The position numbers and the translations under genes are program-made. Below the pieces are notes generated by a model. That model searched no databases. It saw nothing but the letters and a program-made list of their open reading frames with translations, and had not been told where the DNA came from. From positions 62,001 through 126,000 of the forward strand of contig NZ_POVL01000004.1 of assembly GCF_002939185.1 (NCBI RefSeq): DNA of 64,000 nucleotides, in the 5' to 3' direction. Positions 25,596-35,588 of this stretch are shown piece after piece (position 1 is the stretch's first letter; each line of letters begins with the position of its first letter). This stretch comes from Enterobacter sichuanensis. GTDB taxonomy: Bacteria > Pseudomonadota > Gammaproteobacteria > Enterobacterales > Enterobacteriaceae.

Positions 25596-26546
25596 TTATT
25601 CGACTTCCCGGGCATCGATTCTCAGTTCTTTCGGGACTTCGAAAACAATGTTCTCTTCACGTCCTTCCAGCGGCACCGCTTCGCCACCGCCCAGCTCCTG
25701 CAGACGGGCAATGACGTTCTGTACCAGAATATCCGGCGCAGATGCGCCGGCCGTCACGCCGACACAGGTCGCGTTTTTTACCCACGCTTCCTGAATATCC
25801 GTCGCGTCATCAATCAGGAAAGCCGTTTTCCCCATCCGTTGCGCCAGTTCGGCCAGACGGTTTGAGTTAGAGGAGTTTTTCGAGCCGACCACCAGCACCA
25901 CATCCGCCTGTTCAGCCAGGGCACGCACCGCTTCCTGACGGTTCGTGGTCGCGTAGCAGATGTCATCCTTACGCGGACCGACGATCTTCGGGAAACGCTG
26001 GCGCAGGGCGTCAATCACGTCAGAGGTATCGTCGACAGAGAGTGTTGTCTGGGTCATGAACGACAGACGGGCTTCATTTTTCACGTTCAGCGTAAGCACA
26101 TCTTCTGGCGATTCAACCAGATACATGCCCCCTTCCGGGTTGCTGTACTGGCCCATGGTGCCTTCGACTTCCGGGTGACCCGCATGGCCAATCAGAATCG
26201 ACTCTTCACCACGACGGCTGGCGCGTGCCACTTCCATATGCACTTTCGTGACCAACGGACAGGTAGCGTCAAACACCGTCAAATCGCGGCTTTTCGCTTC
26301 GTTACGTACTGCCTGAGAGACACCATGCGCAGAGAAAATCAGGATGGCACCGTCCGGCACTTCGCTGATTTGCTCGATAAAAATAGCACCGCGCTCGCGC
26401 AGACTGTCGACCACGTAACGGTTGTGCACCACTTCGTGACGCACGTAAATCGGCGCGCCGTAAATCTCCAGCGCGTTTTCAACAATGCTGATAGCGCGGT
26501 CTACACCGGCGCAGAAGCCGCGCGGGTTAGCCAACAGGATCTGCAT
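25596..26546 (-). CDS. ispH: HMBPP reductase IspH
   Basis: IspH (LytB) is the last enzyme of the methylerythritol phosphate route, an iron-sulfur reductase that turns HMBPP into IPP and DMAPP. The start chosen, ATG at 26546 ([14 protein letters not shown]), gives the usual 316 residues; the frame extends upstream into fkpB but that part is not family-like. The three cluster cysteines are in G-F-C-A-G, D-A-T-C-P-L-V and D-I-C-Y-A-T-T. Its start follows the fkpB stop directly, as the last gene of the ribF-ileS-lspA-fkpB-ispH operon. Confidence 0.98.
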   Translation of the reverse strand: MQILLANPRGFCAGVDRAISIVENALEIYGAPIYVRHEVVHNRYVVDSLRERGAIFIEQISEVPDGAILIFSAHGVSQAVRNEAKSRDLTVFDATCPLVTKVHMEVARASRRGEESILIGHAGHPEVEGTMGQYSNPEGGMYLVESPEDVLTLNVKNEARLSFMTQTTLSVDDTSDVIDALRQRFPKIVGPRKDDICYATTNRQEAVRALAEQADVVLVVGSKNSSNSNRLAELAQRMGKTAFLIDDATDIQEAWVKNATCVGVTAGASAPDILVQNVIARLQELGGGEAVPLEGREENIVFEVPKELRIDAREVE

Positions 26547-26547
26547 T

Positions 26548-26997
26548 TCAGGCCTCCAGTACCGGATCAATCTCCAGCACTTCAATATCAAAATGGACAG
26601 TGCGCCCGGCAAGCGGATGGTTGAAGTCAACGGTAATAGAGTCGCCGTTAATTTCGCGGATCACGCCAGGCATTTCGCTGCCGTCCATAGCGGTAAAGAG
26701 CATAATAGCCCCGATTTCAGGTTCCCCCGCGTCCATAAACTCACGACGGGAGAAGTACTGGATCAGATCCGGGCTTGGCACGCCAAACGCCGCATCCGGC
26801 TCAAGCGAAAAGGCTTTTTTCTCCCCCTCTTTCAGGCCCAGAAGCTGCTGTTCAAGTCCTTCAGACAGGGAGGTATCGCCAAGACGAAACAGGGCCGGTT
26901 TGCCATTATTGCGGGTGGATTCAGCCGTGGAGCCGTCATCCAGTTTCAGCGTGAAGTGAACGAGAACCGCGCTGTTGCTCTGTACGGATTTAGACAT
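26548..26997 (-). CDS. fkpB: FKBP-type peptidyl-prolyl isomerase FkpB (SlpA)
   Basis: FkpB is a cytoplasmic SlyD-like isomerase and chaperone with one FKBP domain and an inserted flap. The start chosen, ATG at 26997 (M-S-K-S-V-Q-S-N-S), gives 149 residues, the length of the E. coli protein; a second ATG two codons upstream is possible. Family blocks are [11 protein letters not shown] and D-F-N-H-P-L-A-G. It lacks the His-rich tail of SlyD. A pair of REP elements separates it from lspA inside the operon. Confidence 0.97.
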   Translation of the reverse strand: MSKSVQSNSAVLVHFTLKLDDGSTAESTRNNGKPALFRLGDTSLSEGLEQQLLGLKEGEKKAFSLEPDAAFGVPSPDLIQYFSRREFMDAGEPEIGAIMLFTAMDGSEMPGVIREINGDSITVDFNHPLAGRTVHFDIEVLEIDPVLEA

Positions 26998-27029
26998 GCA
27001 CATTGCTCTTTATGTTGTCTCGCCTGTGT

Positions 27030-27106
27030 GCCGGGTGGCGCTTCGCTTACCCGGCCTACAAGTGTCGGCATATTCGGTAGGCCGGGATCGCTACGCGTCA
27101 CCCGGC
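27030..27106. repeat. REP pair (BIME) inside the lspA-fkpB gap
   Basis: One REP (27030-27055, GCCGGGTGGCG...TTACCCGGC) and a second, diverged REP-like palindrome (27081-27106, GCCGGGATCG...TCACCCGGC) are joined by a short spacer flanked by CCTAC/GTAGG. They fill most of the 117-bp gap within the operon and may stabilise upstream mRNA or modulate readthrough into fkpB-ispH. Confidence 0.88.
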
Positions 27107-27114
27107 TGGTTTTG

Positions 27115-27615
27115 TTACGCCTGCTCTTTCGCGGTCGGTTTCGGTAAGAAACCTTCCAGCACGATTAACGCCGCACCGATACAAATTGCGCTGTCGGCGA
27201 GGTTAAAGGTCGCGAAGTGCCAGTCGCCGACGTAGAAGTCGATCATATCGACCACAAAGCCGTGCCACAGGCGGTCAAACAGGTTACCTAACGCGCCGCC
27301 AATAATCAGCGCGTAGGCGATGTTGTTCAGCTTTTGCGTCGCTTTCGAACGGTACATCAACAGCGTTAGCACCACACAGATACCGATTGCAATACCTGCA
27401 AAGAACCAGCGCTGCCAGCCACCGCTGTCAGCAAGGAAACTAAACGCCGCACCATAGTTACGTGCGTAGTGCAGGTTAAGCGACGGGAACAGCGAAACCG
27501 TATCCCCCAGCGCAAAATTCTGGAGGATCAGGAATTTGCTGCCCAGATCAATAATCAGCACCACCACAACCAGCCACAGCCAGCGCAGTCCTGTTGAACA
27601 GAGAGTTTTACTCAT
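27115..27615 (-). CDS. lspA: Prolipoprotein signal peptidase II
   Basis: LspA is the inner-membrane aspartyl protease that cuts diacylated prolipoproteins before the lipobox cysteine. The 166 residues form four membrane segments. The catalytic aspartates are in G-N-L-F-D-R and F-V-V-D-M-I-D-F, and the conserved N-Y-G-A-A-F-S motif is present. Its ATG overlaps the ileS stop by one base (TGATG), so translation is coupled. It would process the lipoprotein encoded at 19350-19583 among many others. Confidence 0.98.
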   Translation of the reverse strand: MSKTLCSTGLRWLWLVVVVLIIDLGSKFLILQNFALGDTVSLFPSLNLHYARNYGAAFSFLADSGGWQRWFFAGIAIGICVVLTLLMYRSKATQKLNNIAYALIIGGALGNLFDRLWHGFVVDMIDFYVGDWHFATFNLADSAICIGAALIVLEGFLPKPTAKEQA

Positions 27616-30431
27616 CAGGCAAACTTACGTTTTTCGCCGTCACCGGCGACGTTGCTTACACAGCGTCCGCAGATGTCTGCGTGTTCCGCCACCTGGCCAA
27701 CATCGGTAGTGTAATGCCAGCAACGCGGGCATTTCTCACCGTCGGCTTTGCTCAGCGCGACTTTCAGTCCCTTGAGCAGTTCGCTCTGCTGAGCATCAGC
27801 AGTAGCTTCGGCATAATCCGCAACTTGCGCGCCTGAGGTCAACAGGACAAATCGCAATTCATCGCCCAGCGCCGTCAGTTTCGCCGCCAGCTCAGGTTCG
27901 GCGTACAGGGTTACTGCCGCTTCCAGAGAGCCACCGACTTTCTTGTCAGCACGCGCCTGCTCAATCACCTTGTTCACTTCACCACGCACTTTCAGCAGCT
28001 CGTCCCAGAAGGCATCGTTCATCGCTTCGGTGCTGGAGAGGTCGAACAGACCTTCGTACCACTCGCCGGTGAAGACATACTTCTCACGGTCGCCTGGCAG
28101 ATAACCCCAGATTTCATCCGCGGTGAAGGACATGATCGGCGCCATCCAGCGCACCAGCGCTTCTGCGATGTGGAACAACGCGGTCTGGCAGCTACGACGC
28201 GCCACGCTGTCCGCTTTCGCGGTGTACTGACGGTCTTTGATGATGTCGAGGTAGAACGAACCCATCTCGATGGAGCAGAAGCGCATCAGACGCTGCACCA
28301 CTTCATGGAAGTCGTAAGATTCATAGGCTTTCAGGATATCTTCCTGCGCCGCTTTCGCGCAGCCTACCGCCCAGCGGTCCAGCACCACCATCTCTTCCGG
28401 TTTCACCATGTCTTTAACCGGATCAAACCCGTTCAGGTTCGCCAGCAGGAAGCGCGCGGTGTTACGGATACGACGATAGCTGTCGGCGGCACGTTTCAGG
28501 ATCTCGTCAGACACCGCCATTTCGCCGGTGTAGTCGGTGGAAGCCACCCACAAACGCAGAATGTCTGCGCCCAGCTTGTTCATCACATCCTGCGGAGACA
28601 CGGTGTTGCCGATAGATTTGGACATCTTACGGCCCTGACCATCCACGGTGAAGCCGTGGGTCAGTACCTGACGGTAAGGCGCTTTTCCTTTCATGGCGGT
28701 GGAGATCATCAGGGATGACATGAACCAGCCGCGGTGTTGGTCAGAACCTTCCAGATACATATCGGCGGCGTGACCGGCAAACTCAGGACGCACGTCAACC
28801 ACGGAAGAGTGAGTGGATCCGGAGTCGAACCATACATCCAGGGTATCCGGCACTTTCTCGTAGTTGTCGGCGTCAGCGCCCAGGATGTCGCGGGCGTCGA
28901 GATCCCACCATGCCTGAATGCCGTCAACTTCGACGCGCTTCGCCACTTCTTCCATCAGTTCCAGGGTGTTCGGATGCAGTTCCTGCGTCTCTTTATGCAC
29001 GAACAGCGACATCGGCACGCCCCAGGTACGCTGACGGGAGATACACCAGTCAGGGCGGTTAGCAACCATGGATTCGATACGCGCCTGGCCCCAGTCTGGG
29101 ATCCACTGCACGCCTTTGATCTCTTTCAGAGACTGCGCACGCAGGCCTTTCTGATCCATGCTGATGAACCATTGTGGGGTCGCACGGAAGATGATCGGCG
29201 TCTTGTGACGCCAGCAGCACGGATAGCTGTGCTGCATTTTCTCAACGTGCAGCAGTGCGCCGCTGGTGCGCAGCATATCAACGATAATGTCGTTAGCTTT
29301 AAAGACGTTGATACCGTCCAGCGCCGGGTAAGTGCCAGGCAGGTAAGAACCGTCCGGCCCCACCGGGTTAGCGATTTCCAGACCGTATTTCAGGCTGATA
29401 TTGTAGTCGTCAGGACCGTGGCCACCGGCGGTATGGACCGCACCGGTACCGGCTTCCAGCGTGACGTGGTCGCCCAGGATCGCTGGCACATCAAAGTCCA
29501 GGAACGGGTGTTTAAAGCGCATCAGCTCAAGCGCGTCGCCTTTCACGGTGCCCAGCACGGTGTAGTCGGTGATATTCGCGCGTTTCAGCACGCTCTCAAC
29601 CAGATCTTTTGCCAGGATAACCGCCTGACCGTCAACCTGCACCAGCGCGTAGTCGAACTCACCGGACAGGGAGATCGCACGGTTCGCAGGCAGGGTCCAC
29701 GGGGTAGTGGTCCAGATCACCAGTGAGATCGGGCCATTAACGGAGGAGACGCCAAATTTGGCTTTCACCGCATCCTGATCAACGGCGTGGAACGCCACGT
29801 CGATAGACGGAGAGGTTTTGTCGTAATACTCCACTTCCGCTTCTGCCAGCGCAGAACGGCAATCCACACACCAGTGTACAGGCTTAGCGCCTTTGTGCAG
29901 GTGGCCATTACCGATGATTTTGCCCAGCGCACGGATGATGTTGGCTTCGGTTTTGAAGTCCATGGTCAGGTAGGGGTGCGACCAGTCGCCCAGCACGCCC
30001 AGACGGATGAAATCCGTGCGCTGACCTTCAACCTGCGTAGCGGCGTATTCGCGGCATTTCGCACGGAACTCAGCGGCGGTGAATTTCTCACCTGGCTTAC
30101 CGAATTCCTGCTCCACTTTCAGTTCGATTGGTAGACCGTGGCAGTCCCAGCCCGGAACGTATGGCGAGTCATATCCCGCGAGGCCTTTCGACTTCACGAT
30201 AATGTCTTTCAGAATCTTGTTAACCGAGTGACCAATATGAATGCTGCCATTCGCATAGGGAGGGCCATCATGCAGAATGAAGGTTTTTTTGCCTTTTTTG
30301 GCTGCACGAATGATGCCGTACAGGTCATCATCAGTCCAACGCGCCAGCATTCCCGGTTCACGCTTGGCGAGATCGCCGCGCATCGGGAACCCTGTTTCCG
30401 GCAAATTCAGGGTTGATTTATAGTCACTCAT
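27615..30431 (-). CDS. ileS: Isoleucyl-tRNA synthetase
   Basis: IleS is a class Ia aminoacyl-tRNA synthetase. The 938-residue length is that of the E. coli enzyme. The H-I-G-H signature is at about residues 66-69 (S-I-H-I-G-H-S-V-N), the CP1 editing domain that clears Val-tRNA follows, and the K-M-S-K-S loop is at about 602-606 ([10 protein letters not shown]). A C-terminal zinc finger has C-P-R-C and C-G-R-C near residues 900-925. It lies between ribF and lspA in the operon; the lspA start overlaps its stop. Confidence 0.99.
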   Translation of the reverse strand: MSDYKSTLNLPETGFPMRGDLAKREPGMLARWTDDDLYGIIRAAKKGKKTFILHDGPPYANGSIHIGHSVNKILKDIIVKSKGLAGYDSPYVPGWDCHGLPIELKVEQEFGKPGEKFTAAEFRAKCREYAATQVEGQRTDFIRLGVLGDWSHPYLTMDFKTEANIIRALGKIIGNGHLHKGAKPVHWCVDCRSALAEAEVEYYDKTSPSIDVAFHAVDQDAVKAKFGVSSVNGPISLVIWTTTPWTLPANRAISLSGEFDYALVQVDGQAVILAKDLVESVLKRANITDYTVLGTVKGDALELMRFKHPFLDFDVPAILGDHVTLEAGTGAVHTAGGHGPDDYNISLKYGLEIANPVGPDGSYLPGTYPALDGINVFKANDIIVDMLRTSGALLHVEKMQHSYPCCWRHKTPIIFRATPQWFISMDQKGLRAQSLKEIKGVQWIPDWGQARIESMVANRPDWCISRQRTWGVPMSLFVHKETQELHPNTLELMEEVAKRVEVDGIQAWWDLDARDILGADADNYEKVPDTLDVWFDSGSTHSSVVDVRPEFAGHAADMYLEGSDQHRGWFMSSLMISTAMKGKAPYRQVLTHGFTVDGQGRKMSKSIGNTVSPQDVMNKLGADILRLWVASTDYTGEMAVSDEILKRAADSYRRIRNTARFLLANLNGFDPVKDMVKPEEMVVLDRWAVGCAKAAQEDILKAYESYDFHEVVQRLMRFCSIEMGSFYLDIIKDRQYTAKADSVARRSCQTALFHIAEALVRWMAPIMSFTADEIWGYLPGDREKYVFTGEWYEGLFDLSSTEAMNDAFWDELLKVRGEVNKVIEQARADKKVGGSLEAAVTLYAEPELAAKLTALGDELRFVLLTSGAQVADYAEATADAQQSELLKGLKVALSKADGEKCPRCWHYTTDVGQVAEHADICGRCVSNVAGDGEKRKFA

Positions 30432-30476
30432 CAGATTCTCGGTTCCGTATTTATCACGTAGGCAGTTAAGCCGGTT

Positions 30477-31403
30477 CTAAAGCCCAAAAAACTCGCGGGC
30501 CGTCAATTCATCTCGCGCAATTTGCGCTTTGAGTTCATCCAGCGAACCAAATCGCTGCTCGTTGCGTATTTTTTTACGCAGTATCACATCTATATGGCGA
30601 CCATAAAGGTCCATTACAACGTCCAGCAGGTGCACTTCCAGCTGTTGACGCACACCGGCGACGGTCGGACGTGTGCCAATGTTGGCAACACCGTAAAACG
30701 GCTTATCGCCCAGTCCTGCCACTTCCACCGCATAGACCCCTTTGACCGGGGAAACCTGACGGCGTAGCGGTATATTCGCCGTCGGGAAACCAATGGTGCG
30801 GCCGAGAGCATCGCCATGGACGACGCGACCGGAGATAGTGAACGGATGCCCAAGCAGGGTTTCTGCCGTCCCCAGTTCATCATCGGCCAGCGCCTGACGT
30901 ACCGCCGTGCTGCTGACGCGAACGCCGCCTTCACAGAAGGTCATCGCACTGGTGACGTCAAAACCGTACTCCAGACCAGCCTTCTGTAATAGCAAGAAAT
31001 CGCCCTGACGACCAGCGCCAAAGCGGAAATCATCCCCCACGGCCAGAAACTGCACGCCAAGACGTTCAACCAGCAGGTCGCTGACGAAATTTTGTGCTGT
31101 CAGCGCGGCAAAGCGACGATCGAAACGTACGCACAACACGTAGTCCACGCCGGACTCGGCCAGATAGCGCAACTTCTCGCGCAGGCGAGTAAGACGGGCG
31201 GGAGATTTATCGCCCGCAAACAGCTCCAGCGGCTGTGGTTCGAAAATCATCACTACCACGGGCAGGCCACGGGCCTCCCCTTCTTTACGCAATCCCTGCA
31301 ACAGCGCCTGATGACCACGATGCACGCCGTCGAAATTACCAATGGTCAGCACGCACCCGTGCGGTGCTCTGCTGAGATTATGTATGCCGCGTATCAGCTT
31401 CAT
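30477..31403 (-). CDS. ribF: Bifunctional riboflavin kinase / FAD synthetase
   Basis: RibF phosphorylates riboflavin to FMN and adenylates FMN to FAD. The N-terminal nucleotidyltransferase domain has G-N-F-D-G-V-H-R-G-H (about residues 22-31) and the C-terminal kinase domain has G-R-T-I-G-F-P-T-A-N near residue 203. The 308 residues end at F-F-G-L, a few residues earlier than my recollection of the E. coli protein, with the core domains intact. It is the first gene of the operon and is divergent from rpsT. Confidence 0.97.
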   Translation of the reverse strand: MKLIRGIHNLSRAPHGCVLTIGNFDGVHRGHQALLQGLRKEGEARGLPVVVMIFEPQPLELFAGDKSPARLTRLREKLRYLAESGVDYVLCVRFDRRFAALTAQNFVSDLLVERLGVQFLAVGDDFRFGAGRQGDFLLLQKAGLEYGFDVTSAMTFCEGGVRVSSTAVRQALADDELGTAETLLGHPFTISGRVVHGDALGRTIGFPTANIPLRRQVSPVKGVYAVEVAGLGDKPFYGVANIGTRPTVAGVRQQLEVHLLDVVMDLYGRHIDVILRKKIRNEQRFGSLDELKAQIARDELTAREFFGL

Positions 31404-31410
31404 GTCTGGC

Positions 31411-31500
31411 TCAAAACAGTGAAAATCGCCAAAGTATACCTTGTACAGCGGTCAAGGTTAACCGGCGATTGTTCGCGCAAAACAGAAAGCCGTAATGATT
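31411..31500 (-). pseudogene. yaaY: yaaY-like remnant upstream of ribF
   Basis: Reading the - strand from 31500 to 31411 gives 29 codons ending in R-R-L-T-L-T-A-V-Q-G-I-L-W-R-F-S-L-F and a TGA. This matches the C-terminal end of the short hypothetical YaaY as I recall it from E. coli. In-frame stops lie at 31501-31503 and again further upstream, so there is no complete gene. The similarity may reflect conserved ribF promoter DNA rather than a protein. The comparison is from memory. Confidence 0.4.
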
Positions 31501-31655
31501 TCATCAGGCTGACCTTTCACAGCGAAAAAATCTGCTCCTGAACTGCGATTTTTATGCCGAAAGGCTGTATTCAGGGAAGACAAGCTGGTAGAATCCTGCG
31601 CCATCACTACGTAACGTAGCGTCGCTAATTAACGGCGCTTATTTGCACAAATCCA

Positions 31656-31684
31656 TTGACAAAAGAAGGCAAAGAGGGCATATT
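31656..31684 (+). promoter_or_regulatory. rpsT proximal promoter
   Basis: A consensus -35 TTGACA (31656-31661) is followed after 17 bases by CATATT (31679-31684). The sequence closely resembles the proximal promoter of E. coli rpsT. Transcription would start about 40 bases before the coding region. Confidence 0.8.
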
Positions 31685-31697
31685 CCTCGGCCTTTGA

Positions 31698-31994
<297 letters not shown>

Positions 31995-32021
31995 TTGCCG
32001 CTTGTTGTTGCTTGTTTAAAG

Positions 32022-32046
32022 AACCCGCTTAACGCGGGTTTTTTTA
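32022..32046 (+). terminator. rpsT terminator
   Basis: A 7-bp stem AACCCGC / GCGGGTT with five-base loop is followed by a run of T on the + strand. It ends rpsT just before the stop of the convergent nhaR. Confidence 0.92.
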
Positions 32047-32051
32047 TGCCT

Positions 32052-32951
32052 TCAGATTGCCGGTGGCGTAAACAGCGCCGAGTAGTCGCGGTTACAGATA
32101 CGCTGCACCGCCGGGTGCTGAATCATCCTTTCGGCAAAAATCGCGTGATACTCTTCCATTACGTTATCGACCCGACCAATCTCCGTAATCTTGCTATCTG
32201 AATAGAGATCGTGCGCGTAGAGTGTCGGTGCAACGAAGATCGCATTGTGCGCTTCGCCAAAGGCTTTCATCAGCGCCGCATCGTCGAACTCACCGAGGAT
32301 TTCGACATTCAGCCCCTGAGAGTTAAACCAGTTCAGCAGCTTTCGTCCCAGCATGGAACGTCTTCCTGGCACCAGCAAGCGACGCTCTTCCAGGCAGGCC
32401 GGGAAGGGTTTTTCCGGCGGCGGGTTAATACACCAGAAGCTTACGCCGCATTCACCAATCTTCACCGAAAACAGCCCTTCCTGCTGCGTGGAGTCGATCG
32501 GACAATCCGAGATGATCATGTCCAGCTTGTGCTGGCTCAGCTGTTCCAGCAGCATCTCGTGGGTGGATTCAAAACAGCGCAGATGGATTTGCTCATCTTC
32601 GACCACAGCCGCATCCAGCACGCCGCTCACCAGTCGTTTTGACAGCGCGTCCGCCACGCCAACATCAAAGAGCAGGTTCGACTCTTTGCGGTAGTTGACG
32701 ATATCCAACATCTCCTGGCTCAGGGTGAACATTTTGTCCGCGTAGCGGAAAACCAGCTCACCCAGCTCGCTGGGTTCAATTCCGCGTCCCTTACGCTTGA
32801 ACAGCTTACCCTGCAGACGTTCTTCCAGCGCCTTGATCTGCCCGGTGATGGTTTGCGGCGTCAGGTAAAGCGCCTCTGCCGCCCCGACCACCGAGCCCTG
32901 TTTGTAGACATGCCAGAAGTAGTAAAGATGGTTGTAATTCAAATGAGACAT
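32052..32951 (-). CDS. nhaR: LysR-type activator NhaR
   Basis: NhaR is a sodium-responsive LysR-family regulator that activates nhaA and, in E. coli, osmC and the pgaABCD biofilm operon. The 299 residues begin with the winged helix-turn-helix ([13 protein letters not shown] with [17 protein letters not shown]), followed by the effector-binding domain. It sits 58 bases after nhaA in the same direction, as in the nhaAR operon. Confidence 0.97.
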   Translation of the reverse strand: MSHLNYNHLYYFWHVYKQGSVVGAAEALYLTPQTITGQIKALEERLQGKLFKRKGRGIEPSELGELVFRYADKMFTLSQEMLDIVNYRKESNLLFDVGVADALSKRLVSGVLDAAVVEDEQIHLRCFESTHEMLLEQLSQHKLDMIISDCPIDSTQQEGLFSVKIGECGVSFWCINPPPEKPFPACLEERRLLVPGRRSMLGRKLLNWFNSQGLNVEILGEFDDAALMKAFGEAHNAIFVAPTLYAHDLYSDSKITEIGRVDNVMEEYHAIFAERMIQHPAVQRICNRDYSALFTPPAI

Positions 32952-33009
32952 CGCGTCTTCTCTCCCTGAGTGCCTGTCGGGAGAAGGTTACCCTCCTCCC
33001 GGTTTTCCG

Positions 33010-34185
33010 TTATGCCTGGACGGCCTGTCCGGACAACTTCACCTTCAACAAGGTGTAACCGATCACCGCGGCCAGTAATGACCCGATGAGAATGCCGAGT
33101 TTCGCCCAGACGATAAGCTCAGGTGCATGCGCACCAAACGCCAGCGTCGAGATAAAAATCGACATCGTAAAGCCTATCCCGCACAGCACGCCCACGGCCA
33201 TGATCTGCGTAAACGTGGTGCCGTGCGGCAATGACGCCAGCTTAAGCTTCGTCGCCAGCCAGCAGAACAGGCTAATGCCCAGCGGCTTGCCGATAAACAA
33301 CCCGGCGATGATACCCAGCGGCAGCACGGAGGTCAGCCCGTCCAGCGTCACGCCGCCAAGGGAAACACCCGCGTTAGCAAATGCAAACAGAGGCAGGATC
33401 ATAAAGGCGACCCAGGGGTGCAGCACATGCTCCAGCTGCTTCGCAGGTGATTTACCCTCCTGCGGTTTAAGCGGCACGAAGAAGCCGACGATCACTCCTG
33501 CCAGCGTGGCATGCACGCCCGATTTCAGAACCGCAGTCCACAGCACCATCCCCACGAGGATATAGATACCGATGCGACGAACATTCAGGAGGTTCAGCAG
33601 CGCCAGAACCGCAATCGCCCCTGCAGCCACGCTCAAAGACAGGATCGACAGATCGCTTGTGTAAAACAGCGCGATAATCACAATTGCGCCCAGGTCATCG
33701 ATGATCGCCAGCGCCATCAGGAAGATTTTCAGGGCAACCGGAACGCGGCTTCCCAGTAAGGCCAGCACCCCGAGTGCAAAGGCGATATCCGTTGCCGCCG
33801 GGATCGCCCAGCCGTGACGTGCAACCGGATCCTGCCAGGTAAACGCGAGGAAGAGCAGCGCCGGAACCACCATCCCACCGAGCGCGGCAATGACCGGGAA
33901 CGCCGCTCGCTGGCGACTGGCAAGCGAACCCAGTACCAGCTCCCGCTTAACCTCAAGCCCGACAAGCAGGAAGAACACCGCCATGAGCGCATCGTTGATC
34001 CACAGCAGCATGTTCTTGTGGATTTCCAGCGCCCCAACCTTCAGCTCGACGGGCGTTTCCAGAAAAGCATGATACAGATCGCGGGTAAATCCCACGTTTG
34101 CCAGCACCATCGCGGCGGCGGCAGCCAAAATCAGGATCACGCCCCCGGATGCTTCGCTACTAAAAAAACGGTGTAGTAATTTCAC
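33010..34185 (-). CDS. nhaA: Na+/H+ antiporter NhaA
   Basis: NhaA extrudes one Na+ (or Li+) for two H+ and is activated at alkaline pH. The 391 residues form 12 membrane segments. Key acidic residues are seen in P-A-A-T-D-I-A-F (Asp133 equivalent) and in A-I-I-D-D-L-G-A-I (Asp163/164 equivalents). A histidine in K-S-G-V-H-A-T corresponds to the pH-sensor region. It is followed by its activator nhaR. The K-12 hokC/sokC locus is not seen upstream. Confidence 0.98.
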   Translation of the reverse strand: MKLLHRFFSSEASGGVILILAAAAAMVLANVGFTRDLYHAFLETPVELKVGALEIHKNMLLWINDALMAVFFLLVGLEVKRELVLGSLASRQRAAFPVIAALGGMVVPALLFLAFTWQDPVARHGWAIPAATDIAFALGVLALLGSRVPVALKIFLMALAIIDDLGAIVIIALFYTSDLSILSLSVAAGAIAVLALLNLLNVRRIGIYILVGMVLWTAVLKSGVHATLAGVIVGFFVPLKPQEGKSPAKQLEHVLHPWVAFMILPLFAFANAGVSLGGVTLDGLTSVLPLGIIAGLFIGKPLGISLFCWLATKLKLASLPHGTTFTQIMAVGVLCGIGFTMSIFISTLAFGAHAPELIVWAKLGILIGSLLAAVIGYTLLKVKLSGQAVQA

Positions 34186-34305
34186 TTTAATTCTCTCTTA
34201 TACAGCAATACCTCGGTAAAACCATAATACCAAGCCTTATAGCTCGGCAAAAACAGATTAATATTGAGTATTGATTCAGTTTAACCGAACAATACCGATA
34301 AACAA

Positions 34306-34333
34306 AAAAGCCCGGAATCTCTTCCGGGCTTTT
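34306..34333 (-). terminator. dnaKJ operon terminator
   Basis: A 12-bp stem AAAAGCCCGGAA / TTCCGGGCTTTT with a four-base loop is followed on the - strand by TTGTTTATC. It lies 22 bases after the dnaJ stop. Confidence 0.9.
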
Positions 34334-34355
34334 GCGAATACCTGCGACAAACAGG

Positions 34356-35501
34356 TTAGCGGGTCAAATCATCGAAGAATTTTTTGACGCCATCGAAGAA
34401 GCTTTTGGAGCGTGGGCTGTTTTTCTCACCCGTCGGGCCACCAAAGCTCTCCTGCAACTCTTTCAGCAGCTGTTTCTGCTTATCGTTCAGGCCAACCGGT
34501 GTTTCCACAACGACGCGGCACAGCAGGTCGCCCTGTGCGCCCCCGCGAACGGATTTAACGCCTTTACCGCGCATGCGGAACAGCTTACCGGTCTGGGTTT
34601 CGCCAGGAATTTTCAGGTTCACGCGGCCATCCAGCGTCGGGACTTCAATTTCGCCACCGAGGGCTGCCATCGCGAAGTTGATCGGCACTTCACAGTACAG
34701 GTTGTTGCCTTCGCGCTCGAAGATAGCGTGCTGCTTGACCTGCACCTGAACGTACAGATCGCCCGCCGGTGCGCCGTGTTCGCCGGCTTCGCCTTCGCCA
34801 GCCAGACGGATGCGGTCGCCCGTATCGACCCCAGCCGGGATTTTAACGGACAGGGTTTTGGTTTTCTCAACGCGACCGTGACCATGGCATTTGGTGCAGG
34901 GATCTTTGATCAGCGTACCGCGACCATGGCAGTGCGGACAGGCCTGCTGCACCGCGAAGAACCCCTGACGCATCTGTACCTGGCCAGAACCGTGACAGGT
35001 TGGACAGGTCTGCGGCTGAGTGCCCGCTTTCGCGCCGCTGCCGTGGCACACGTCACACTCTTCCAGCGTTGGAATACGGATCTCTTTGGTGACACCGCGA
35101 ACGGCCTCTTCCAGCGTCAGCTCCATGTTGTAGCGCAGGTCCGCGCCACGCGCCGCGCGCTGACGTCCACGACCACCACCGAAGATGTCGCCAAACACAT
35201 CGCCAAAGATGTCGCTGAAGTCAGCGCCGCCGCCAAAGCCGCCGCCGCCGAATCCACCGCCGCCCATGCCGCCCTGTTCAAAGGCTGCGTGACCGTACTG
35301 GTCATAGGCTGCACGTTTTTGTGCATCGGTCAGGACTTCGTAGGCTTCTTTGATCTCTTTAAATTTGGCTTCAGCCTCTTTGTCACCCTGATTACGGTCC
35401 GGGTGGAATTTCATGGCCAGGCGCTTATACGCCTTTTTGATTTCACGCTCTTCCGCAGTTTTCGGAACGCCTAAAATCTCGTAATAGTCTTGCTTTGCCA
35501 T
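34356..35501 (-). CDS. dnaJ: Chaperone DnaJ (Hsp40)
   Basis: DnaJ binds unfolded clients and stimulates the DnaK ATPase. The start chosen is ATG at 35501 ([11 protein letters not shown]), giving 381 residues; an upstream in-frame ATG adds eight residues not in the family. The J domain has H-P-D in K-F-H-P-D-R-N, the Gly/Phe linker is long (about residues 75-108), and four zinc motifs follow: [24 protein letters not shown] and C-T-K-C-H-G-H-G. It is co-transcribed with dnaK from the heat-shock promoters at 37551-37652. Confidence 0.98.
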   Translation of the reverse strand: MAKQDYYEILGVPKTAEEREIKKAYKRLAMKFHPDRNQGDKEAEAKFKEIKEAYEVLTDAQKRAAYDQYGHAAFEQGGMGGGGFGGGGFGGGADFSDIFGDVFGDIFGGGRGRQRAARGADLRYNMELTLEEAVRGVTKEIRIPTLEECDVCHGSGAKAGTQPQTCPTCHGSGQVQMRQGFFAVQQACPHCHGRGTLIKDPCTKCHGHGRVEKTKTLSVKIPAGVDTGDRIRLAGEGEAGEHGAPAGDLYVQVQVKQHAIFEREGNNLYCEVPINFAMAALGGEIEVPTLDGRVNLKIPGETQTGKLFRMRGKGVKSVRGGAQGDLLCRVVVETPVGLNDKQKQLLKELQESFGGPTGEKNSPRSKSFFDGVKKFFDDLTR

Positions 35502-35529
35502 TGGTTTTTTTAAGCCCCTTAACATGCGA

Positions 35530-35562
35530 GCACGGGCGTGGAGAATTCTCCTACGCCCGTGC
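35530..35562. ncRNA. dnaK-dnaJ intergenic hairpin (position of tpke11-type RNA)
   Basis: GCACGGGCGT (35530-35539) and ACGCCCGTGC (35553-35562) pair perfectly around the palindrome GGAGAATTCTCC, making a long nearly continuous stem in the 87-base dnaK-dnaJ gap. In E. coli a small RNA named tpke11 has been annotated at this position. It may instead be an mRNA stability or partial termination structure that sets the DnaK:DnaJ ratio. The fold is visible; its role is inference. Confidence 0.5.
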
Positions 35563-35588
35563 CGATTAATTACCCTGCATCAGGGCGA

